The translations under genes and the position numbers were made by a program. 64,000 nt of DNA, from positions 186,001-250,000 of the forward strand of contig NZ_JAIRDQ010000012.1 in the NCBI RefSeq assembly GCF_021458635.1, in the 5' to 3' direction. Positions 57,727 through 64,000 of the stretch are shown piece after piece (the stretch's first letter is position 1; the number at the start of each line of letters is the position of its first letter). This DNA is from Bradyrhizobium monzae. Lineage in GTDB: Bacteria > Pseudomonadota > Alphaproteobacteria > Rhizobiales > Xanthobacteraceae. The notes beneath the pieces are model-generated. The model searched no databases. It was given only the letters and a program-made list of their open reading frames with translations, and had not been told where the DNA came from.

Positions 57727-58521
57727 ATGGCCGATCTCAATATCAATGACGTCTCGATGTCGTTTGTGGACCGTTCCGGCAAGGCGCTGCTCGCGCTCGA
57801 CCGGATATCGCTCGCAATCGAACATAGCGAGTTCGTCTGCCTGATCGGCCACTCCGGCTGCGGCAAAAGTACCTTGCTCAACATCGTAGCCGGGCTTCTG
57901 AGGCCCACGTCAGGTGCAATCCGCTGCGCCGGCGCGGTCGTCACTGGTCCCGGGCCGGAGAGGGCAATGGTCTTCCAGAGCCATGCCTTGCTCCCCTGGA
58001 TGACCTGCGTCGAAAACGTTCATCTTGCCGTAAAGCAGGCGTTTCGGGGAGCGCCGAGGTCCGAACTGATGGATCGGGCCGAACAGGCGCTAAAGCTCGT
58101 GCACCTGGAGCACGCGATCGGCAAATACCCCTTTGAAATCTCTGGCGGCATGAAGCAGCGCGTCGGTATCGCGCGAGCGTTCGCCGTTCAGCCAAAGGTG
58201 CTCTTGCTGGACGAACCCTTCGGTGCGCTCGACGCATTGACGAGATCAAGCCTTCAGGACGAACTCGTGCGGATTGTTGAGACGACGAAAACGACCGTCG
58301 TCATGGTCACTCATGACATCGACGAAGCGATCTTTCTCAGCGACAGGATTGTCGCACTCTCCAACGGACCGGCTGCTCGAATCGGTCGGATCTGGAAAGT
58401 CGAGACGCCCCGACCACGCGACCGACTAAAGCTGACGTCCGACTTTGAGGTTATCAAGTACCGAAAGGAGATACTCGAGTTCTTGTACAAGAAAGCGCCG
58501 TTCCCGCAATTAGCCAGCTAA
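57727..58521 (+). CDS. ABC transporter ATP-binding protein, NrtD/SsuB type
   Basis: The 264-residue ATPase has Walker A GHSGCGKST near residue 43, signature ISGGMKQR, Walker B VLLLDEPFGALD and switch VTHDIDEA. The C-terminal KVETPRPRDR is common in the nitrate/sulfonate branch. It begins 4 bases after the permease gene and completes the importer. Confidence 0.96.
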   Translation: MADLNINDVSMSFVDRSGKALLALDRISLAIEHSEFVCLIGHSGCGKSTLLNIVAGLLRPTSGAIRCAGAVVTGPGPERAMVFQSHALLPWMTCVENVHLAVKQAFRGAPRSELMDRAEQALKLVHLEHAIGKYPFEISGGMKQRVGIARAFAVQPKVLLLDEPFGALDALTRSSLQDELVRIVETTKTTVVMVTHDIDEAIFLSDRIVALSNGPAARIGRIWKVETPRPRDRLKLTSDFEVIKYRKEILEFLYKKAPFPQLAS

Positions 58522-58661
58522 ATGTTCTGATCGTGTGATCGCGGACACGTCAACCATCGCGCTGGGACATGACGAAAATGTGCAAGTCCTCTCTCGGAAA
58601 TTCTCAGTGCACAACGATTCGAAGTCTGTCGAAATTGTCACGAACAATTGAGGAGGAGCAG

Positions 58662-58952
58662 GTGAGCATTTCGTCGAACGCCCTGGAAGGAGGGCTGACA
58701 GCATTGGCGCGGTCAAGGTTGACCGTGGCTGCGTCGCTGAGCCTGACAATGATCGCCATCTATTTCGGCTTCATGGGCTTGTTCGCGTTTGCCAAACCTG
58801 TCCTCGGCACAATGCTCGCCCCTGGCCTGTCGCTTTGCATTTTGCTGGGCCCAATGGTCATCATCAGCTCGTTTCTGCTCTGCCTCGTCTACGTGTACTG
58901 GGCGAACAACGTCTTCGACCGCAACGTTAAGTCCACGCTGGAGCAAGCATGA
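58662..58952 (+). CDS. DUF485 membrane protein
   Basis: The GTG at 58662 follows GAGGAGGAG and is preferred to longer upstream frames. The 96-residue protein has two membrane segments (SLTMIAIYFGFMGLFAF and ILLGPMVIISSFLLCLVYVY) joined by KPVLGTMLAPGLS, then a short polar tail, as in DUF485 (YjcH-like) proteins. These are nearly always encoded beside an ActP-type symporter, and here the two genes overlap by four bases. Confidence 0.92.
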   Translation: MSISSNALEGGLTALARSRLTVAASLSLTMIAIYFGFMGLFAFAKPVLGTMLAPGLSLCILLGPMVIISSFLLCLVYVYWANNVFDRNVKSTLEQA

Positions 58953-60559
58953 TGCAGTCGCAGACCAGCAACATCTCGATCGCATTCTTCTTCGCGTTCA
59001 TGGCCGTGACGCTTGCCATAACCTATTGGGCGGCCAAACGGACGAAGACAACTGAGACGTTCTTTGCGGCGGGTGGTGAGATCACCGCCTGGCAAAATGG
59101 TTGGGCTCTCGCCGGAGACTTTCTCTCGGCGGCGGCGCTTTTAGGAATCGCCGGCATCGTCACCTCGAACGGCTTCGATGGCATGGTATATTCGATCGGC
59201 TGGCTCGTCGGATGGCCGATCATTCTCTTTCTGATCGTCGAGCCACTTCGAAATGTCGGAAAGTTCACTTTCGCCGATGTGGTGGCGTATCGGCTGTCGC
59301 AAAGACCTGTTCGTTCTGCCGCAGCGATCGGAACTCTAGCCGTGATCTCCTTCTACCTCATCGCGCAGATGGTTGCGACGGGGGCGCTCATCAAGCTACT
59401 CTTCGGCATTCCTTACTTCTGGTCGGTCGTCATTGTCGGGACGGCCATGCTGATCTACGTGCTGTTTGGTGGCATGCTCGCGACGACTTGGGTTCAGGTC
59501 GTCAAAGCGGTGCTGCTGATGGCGGGAGGGGCTATCCTCACGATTCTCGTCCTTGCGCAATTCCAAATGAATCCGATGCGGCTATTCGCAGCGGCTGCTG
59601 AGCGGTACGGCGCGAATGTGCTTCAGCCCGGCTCGCGCGTCGTTTCCGGTCAATGGGACGCGATATCTCTGGGCCTTGGTCTCATGTTCGGTACGGCGGC
59701 CATGCCGCACATTCTCATGCGCGTCTATACGGTCAAGGACGTCAAAGCCGCGCGGCTTTCAATTCTCTATGCGACCGGGCTCATCGGAGCATTTCATCTC
59801 ATGGTCTTCGTCATCGGCTTTGGAGCAATGGTGATCGTCGGACCAGAGGCGGTGCTCAAAGCGGGAGGCGGCGGTAACATGGCCGCCCCCTTGCTGGCTC
59901 GAGCGGTTGGAGGCAACGCATTCTTCGGCTTCATTTGCGCCGTGGCGTTCGCCACCATGCTCGCAGTCGTCGCCGGATTGACCCTCTCGGGCGTCGCTAC
60001 TCTTTGCCATGACATTTGGGCCAACGTGATAAGGGTTGGACGGGCCACAGAGAGAGAGCAGTTGACGGTCGCGCGCGCCGCCACAATCATCATTGCGATC
60101 CTCGCGGTCGTCTTGGGAATCCTGTTCGAGGGTCAGAATGTTGCCTTCATGGCGGGACTGGCGTTCTCCGTGGCCTGTGCAGCCAATTTTCCTTCCCTGG
60201 TGCTGGCAATTGGTTGGAAGCGCTTCACCACACAGGGGGCGGTGGCGAGTATTCTTGTTGGCACTGTAGGCTCGATTGTTCTGATATGCCTGTCGCCGAC
60301 GGTCCAGGTCGATGTACTTGGCAAATCCATGGCAGACATTGCTGGCGCCTGGTGGTTTGTCCCCTTGAAGAATCCGGCGATTATCGCCATGCCGCTTTCG
60401 TTTGTGGTGGCCATCGCCGTATCCCTTGCCACGGCTGAGCTAGATGCCGACCGCACTTTCCGGGAGATGCAACGAAGGATCCTGTTGGGCGCGTCCGGTC
60501 CGGCGCGCGCCGCAGCTGGTGCACGTGAGGAGGGATCGGTTTCAGAACTAAGTAGCTGA
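58949..60559 (+). CDS. Sodium:solute symporter, ActP/monocarboxylate type
   Basis: This SSS-family membrane transporter imports acetate or other small carboxylates with a cation. It has 536 residues, about 13 membrane segments, and the family motifs FFAAGGEITAWQNGWALAGD, then FLSAAALLG, and MFGTAAMPHILMRVYTVKDV. The N-terminal overlap with the DUF485 gene is characteristic. In this block it may import the acid produced, or a related carboxylate such as one released by the nitrilase. Confidence 0.95.
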   Translation: MMQSQTSNISIAFFFAFMAVTLAITYWAAKRTKTTETFFAAGGEITAWQNGWALAGDFLSAAALLGIAGIVTSNGFDGMVYSIGWLVGWPIILFLIVEPLRNVGKFTFADVVAYRLSQRPVRSAAAIGTLAVISFYLIAQMVATGALIKLLFGIPYFWSVVIVGTAMLIYVLFGGMLATTWVQVVKAVLLMAGGAILTILVLAQFQMNPMRLFAAAAERYGANVLQPGSRVVSGQWDAISLGLGLMFGTAAMPHILMRVYTVKDVKAARLSILYATGLIGAFHLMVFVIGFGAMVIVGPEAVLKAGGGGNMAAPLLARAVGGNAFFGFICAVAFATMLAVVAGLTLSGVATLCHDIWANVIRVGRATEREQLTVARAATIIIAILAVVLGILFEGQNVAFMAGLAFSVACAANFPSLVLAIGWKRFTTQGAVASILVGTVGSIVLICLSPTVQVDVLGKSMADIAGAWWFVPLKNPAIIAMPLSFVVAIAVSLATAELDADRTFREMQRRILLGASGPARAAAGAREEGSVSELSS

Positions 60560-60697
60560 TATTCCCACTAGAATAGGCGGCGTGCCTTGCGGGCCTGTCG
60601 CCGAGGCTGATGGTTCAGATGCGTCCTGAGGACGCTGGCAATCTCTTGAGACTAATGCGAAATTCGCTGAAGGTCTTCGAGGGGCAGAGCGGAGCGA

Positions 60698-61588
60698 ATG
60701 TTCGACTGGAACGATCTGAAGTTCTTCCTAGAGCTTGCAAAACAAGGCCGACTGATGCCAGCCGCTCGGCGGCTCAAGGTCGATCACACGACGGTCAGTC
60801 GGCGGATATCGGAGCTAGAGAGAGATCTCGCAATCAAGATATTCGATAGAAAGCCGGATGGTTTCGTTCTGACCGAGGACGGCCACAAGCTCTATCAGGC
60901 CGCCGAGAAGATCGAAGCCGCGGCTTTGGTGATTTCGGAGGATTTCCGTACGCCAACTGAGCCGACGGGGCGGGTCCGGCTTACCAGTATGGAAGGTATC
61001 GCCGCCTTCTATCTGGCCGAGAAGCTGGTTCAATTCAATGAGAAGCACCCCGGCGTGCTCGTTGAGCTGGTTACTGAGAGGCATCTGATCAATCTTACGA
61101 AACGCGAGGCAGACGTCTGTGTCAGTTTCGTGCCGTTGGTAGGTCCAAAGCTGTCGGTCAAGAAGGCCGGAGAGTTTAAGCTCGGACTGTTTGCGTCGTC
61201 AAAGTACATTGTGAACAGGGGCGCGCCCGCCTCGATGGACGAACTGAAGCGTCACGATTTCATTGATTACGTCGACGATCTGGTGGCCATCCAGCCGGTG
61301 CAGTGGTTGCACGATGTTCTGGTGCCGGAGAACGTCGTGTTCCGCTCGACAAGCATGGCAGCTCAGCAGAATGCAATTGGTGTCGGGCGCGGTATCGGCC
61401 TCTTGCCGTTCTTTTCCGCGAAGAAGGACCATCGCCTTGTGCGCATCATGAATGACGTGGTCGTCACAAGGTCGTTGTTTGTCTCCGTCCACGAAGACAT
61501 CGAATACATGGGACGAGTGCGCACGTTGCTGCGCTTCCTCAATGAGATATTCAGGGCAGACAAAGCCTTCTTGAACGAGTTCGACTGA
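60698..61588 (+). CDS. LysR-type transcriptional regulator
   Basis: The 296-residue protein has the N-terminal winged helix-turn-helix (residues 1-60, WNDLKFFLELAKQGRLMPAA, then RRLKVDHTTVSRRI) and a C-terminal effector domain. A GGAG site precedes the ATG. It lies between the SSS symporter and the molybdenum enzyme, reading in the same direction, so it may control the second half of the block. A truncated relative is found at 44.8 kb. Confidence 0.95.
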   Translation: MFDWNDLKFFLELAKQGRLMPAARRLKVDHTTVSRRISELERDLAIKIFDRKPDGFVLTEDGHKLYQAAEKIEAAALVISEDFRTPTEPTGRVRLTSMEGIAAFYLAEKLVQFNEKHPGVLVELVTERHLINLTKREADVCVSFVPLVGPKLSVKKAGEFKLGLFASSKYIVNRGAPASMDELKRHDFIDYVDDLVAIQPVQWLHDVLVPENVVFRSTSMAAQQNAIGVGRGIGLLPFFSAKKDHRLVRIMNDVVVTRSLFVSVHEDIEYMGRVRTLLRFLNEIFRADKAFLNEFD

Positions 61589-61675
61589 CCAAATTCATGC
61601 AAGCGCGCCTGCGGAATTTTGGTCAAGCGTTTCCGTGAGATCGGATAAGGTTCGCAGCTCCCACGGAGCGCTGCA

Positions 61676-62659
61676 ATGTCTGACGAATTTTCATACAAGA
61701 TTCGCGGCTTTTTCGGCCGAATTCCATCTGAGCCTCATGACCTGACGGACCGCATCACGCGGACCGAGGCCTGTATCGTCCTGTGCCATCTCGGCGTTGT
61801 AGACGGCCATACCGCCGATGATTGGCGGCTGGAGATCGGCGGCCTCGTCGAGCGACCCAAGGTTCTAACCGTTCGCGAGCTCAAGAGCTTTCCGCGGCAC
61901 GAAATCGCTTCAGTGCATCAATGCGCAGGAAGTCCGCTCGCGCCCGATAAGCCGACAAGGCGAGTCTGCAATGTATCATGGGCTGGGGTCCGTCTGGACT
62001 ACTTGTTGAAAATGGTCGGAGTAGAGCGGACAGCGCGTTTCGTCTGGTCGAACGGCGCGGATTCAGGCGAATTCGGAGGCATCGAGTGTGGCCACTACGT
62101 GAAAGATCTGCCTCTCTCGCGGGCAGCGAACGATGTTCTGCTGGCCTACGAAATGAACGGTTCCGGGCTGCTCCCCGAGCACGGCTTTCCGTTGCGGCTC
62201 GTCGTTCCCGGGTATTACGGCACGAACAGTGTCAAGTGGCTGCGCAAGATCGAGCTTCGCGCGGAACGCGCACCGGGTGTTTTCACGACGAGATGGTACA
62301 ATGATCCCGAGCCTGACGGCTCAACCCGTCCAGTGTGGGAAATAGCTCCTCAATCGATCATTGTCTCGCCAAAACCAGATAGCCGCCTCAACAGCGGCGG
62401 TTTGGTGCAAGTGTGGGGCTGGGCCTGGGGTGACTCCAATCTGGCAGCGGTCGAACTCAGCTCTGATGATGGGGCCACTTGGCAGCAATGCCGTCTGGAG
62501 CACGCACCAGGGTGGTCATGGACCAAGTTCGTGTGCGACTTTTTCGTAACGGAACGCTGCACGGGGTTGTTGTCGCGAGCCAGATCCAGATCGGGCGAAC
62601 TTCAACCGGTAACCGGACGGCGCAACGCGATCTATCGTGTGCCGATCTCGGTGCTTTGA
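61676..62659 (+). CDS. Sulfite oxidase-like molybdenum-cofactor oxidoreductase
   Basis: The 327-residue protein has the oxidoreductase molybdopterin-binding domain (residues about 35-210) and the Mo-co dimerisation domain (about 220-325). The molybdenum-ligating Cys83 is in VHQCAGSPLAP. Other landmarks are GVRLDYLLKMVGV, FGGIECGHYVKDLPLSRA and LRLVVPGYYGTNSVKWLRKI. No signal peptide or heme domain is present, so it resembles plant-type or cytoplasmic members. GGAG lies 7 bases before the ATG. It sits directly before a nitrilase gene. The substrate may be sulfite or another oxyanion or N-hydroxyl compound. Confidence 0.92.
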   Translation: MSDEFSYKIRGFFGRIPSEPHDLTDRITRTEACIVLCHLGVVDGHTADDWRLEIGGLVERPKVLTVRELKSFPRHEIASVHQCAGSPLAPDKPTRRVCNVSWAGVRLDYLLKMVGVERTARFVWSNGADSGEFGGIECGHYVKDLPLSRAANDVLLAYEMNGSGLLPEHGFPLRLVVPGYYGTNSVKWLRKIELRAERAPGVFTTRWYNDPEPDGSTRPVWEIAPQSIIVSPKPDSRLNSGGLVQVWGWAWGDSNLAAVELSSDDGATWQQCRLEHAPGWSWTKFVCDFFVTERCTGLLSRARSRSGELQPVTGRRNAIYRVPISVL

Positions 62660-62750
62660 AGACCTGCAACAAGCCGTGCAGATTTTCGCATTCGCCCCCA
62701 TCCCATGCTGGACTAACCTGGAGTGGCCAACACCGGGAGGGTTATCTCAA

Positions 62751-63827
62751 ATGGTTTCGACTTTGCCGCGCTTCAAGGCCGCCGCGTGCCACACGTCTTC
62801 AGTATTTCTCGATGCAGCCAAGACTGCTGAAAAGGCGTGTGATCTCATTGCGGAGGCGGCGCGCAACGGCGCCTCTCTCGTCGCCTTTCCGGAGTCCTTT
62901 ATTCCAGGATTCCCGGTCTGGGCAGCATTACAGGCGCCCATCATGTCCCACGACTTCTTCAGAGCCTTGTCGGCGCAGGCGCTGTTGCTCGACAGCCCCG
63001 AATTGATGAGGGTCAGAATGGCGGCCAAGCGCCACGGGGTCGCGGTCTCTATCGGCTTCACCGAAGGCACTGTGGCAAGCCTCGGCTGCATCTGGAATTC
63101 CAATCTCCTGGTCGGCGAAGACGGATCGATCCTCAATCATCACCGCAAGCTCGTTCCAACATTCTATGAGAAGCTAGTCTGGGCGGCTGGAGACGCACGG
63201 GGGCTGCGGGTCGTCGAGACGAATGTGGGTCGCGTTGGAATGCTGATTTGCGGCGAGAACACAAATCCACTGGCGCGCTATTCGCTTATGGCTCAGGGCG
63301 AGCAAGTGCACATTTCGACGTACCCGCCGATCTGGCCCACCCGTCCGTCCAAAGAAAAGGGTGGCTATGACCTGCGCAAGGCTATCGAGATACGCGCCGG
63401 CGCCCATTCGTTTGAGGCCAAATGCTTCAACATCGTTTCGTCAGCCTGCGTTGACGTCGGAATGAGGGACGCACTCGGCCAGGCAAATCCGGCGATGCTG
63501 GATATGATCGAAGGAACCCCTCATGCCGTCTCGATGATTCTTGATCCGACCGGACAGGTCATCAGCGAGGTGCTTTCCGAGAGCGAAGGCATTGCATATG
63601 CCGATATCGACATTGCTCATTGCGTCGAACCGAAGCAATTCCATGACGTCGTTGGCTATTACAACCGGTTCGACGTGTTCTCGCTGACGATCGACAGATC
63701 GCACCGCGATCCGGCGGTTTTCGTCGACGTCGAAGGACAAGAGTTGGTGGACAGATCGGCACAGGTTAGGCGCCGCGAGACGCTGGAGCCACCAGCGGGC
63801 GAACTTGAACGCCTGGTCTCCAACTGA
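62751..63827 (+). CDS. Nitrilase (carbon-nitrogen hydrolase family)
   Basis: This enzyme converts a nitrile to its carboxylic acid and ammonia. GGGAGGG lies about 9 bases before the ATG at 62751; the frame is open further upstream but not protein-like. The 358-residue length fits true nitrilases. The catalytic triad is visible: Glu48 in FPESFIPGFPVW, Lys133 in HHRKLVPTFYEKLVW and Cys167 in LICGENTNPLARY. It is the last gene before the window end; the final 170 bases show no gene. Beta-cyanoalanine or another plant nitrile is a possible substrate but not determined. Confidence 0.95.
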   Translation: MVSTLPRFKAAACHTSSVFLDAAKTAEKACDLIAEAARNGASLVAFPESFIPGFPVWAALQAPIMSHDFFRALSAQALLLDSPELMRVRMAAKRHGVAVSIGFTEGTVASLGCIWNSNLLVGEDGSILNHHRKLVPTFYEKLVWAAGDARGLRVVETNVGRVGMLICGENTNPLARYSLMAQGEQVHISTYPPIWPTRPSKEKGGYDLRKAIEIRAGAHSFEAKCFNIVSSACVDVGMRDALGQANPAMLDMIEGTPHAVSMILDPTGQVISEVLSESEGIAYADIDIAHCVEPKQFHDVVGYYNRFDVFSLTIDRSHRDPAVFVDVEGQELVDRSAQVRRRETLEPPAGELERLVSN

Positions 63828-64000
63828 TCATCTTCAAGCGGCGGATCGAGCGCCTTCTCAACGAGCTCTTGGAGACGACGAGAGCCAGTTGCTCATGAAT
63901 CGCGATCCGTCGCGGTCAGGTCCAGAACCGCAGTATGCCAGAGGGTCATGGAGCGTCCATCACCCTCTGCTGCCGCGCGTCAGCTCATCGTCGGCATCAC

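Overview
The window looks like part of a symbiosis island from Bradyrhizobium or a close relative. The evidence is a CIRCE-controlled groESL operon, a NopD/Bel2-5-type type III effector behind a tts box, a NifA/sigma-54 promoter, Lrp, LysR and ABC-transporter genes of alphaproteobacterial type, and intact genes scattered among insertion-sequence debris and dead genes. No tRNA, rRNA, CRISPR array or replication origin was seen.

Layout. 0-5 kb: a small gene, groES-groEL (minus strand) with terminator and CIRCE, and a broken SRAP gene. 5-12.4 kb: a GH18 chitinase-like enzyme with a Tat signal, about 3.5 kb of mostly decayed DNA that includes a dead modC, then an exported S9 peptidase. 12.4-14.6 kb: remnants of a serine recombinase and an IS66 element. 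15-18.3 kb: two overlapping M16 peptidase genes behind a well-formed NifA site and sigma-54 promoter. 18.3-20.9 kb: a ruined cluster (EamA transporter, ATP-grasp ligase, glutamine-synthetase-like ligase, possible diiron-enzyme fragment). 21.2-26.9 kb: an organosulfur-type cluster (LLM flavin monooxygenase, TauD-like dioxygenase, SsuABC-like transporter). 27.8-34.8 kb: a small secreted protein, IS3-type remnants, GH43 and GH127 glycosidases likely to act on arabinose chains, and an IS5 fragment. 35-37.6 kb: the nopD-like effector, broken in a run of G. 37.8-40.6 kb: a frameshifted IS701 transposase and a DUF3422 gene. 42-44.6 kb: an exported trypsin-like protease followed by an LCAT-like lipase/acyltransferase.

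44.8-63.8 kb is a compact, apparently intact metabolic block. Its first half has a class V PLP enzyme, a diaminopropionate ammonia-lyase homologue, an Lrp regulator, a PotD-like binding protein, a fused double permease, an atypical M24 hydrolase, a PotA-like ATPase and an M20 amidohydrolase. Its second half has a nitrate/sulfonate-type ABC transporter, a DUF485/SSS symporter pair, a LysR regulator, a molybdenum-cofactor oxidoreductase and a nitrilase. My reading is uptake and breakdown of small nitrogenous, perhaps plant-derived, compounds such as acylated diamino acids and nitriles. The substrates are inferred, not shown.

Exported or probably exported hydrolases (GH18, S9, M16, GH43, GH127, S1, LCAT-like) are unusually common, which suits a bacterium acting on plant or nodule surfaces. 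The strongest single discoveries are the NifA/sigma-54 control of the M16 pair and the frameshifted effector with its two DLNxxP motifs.
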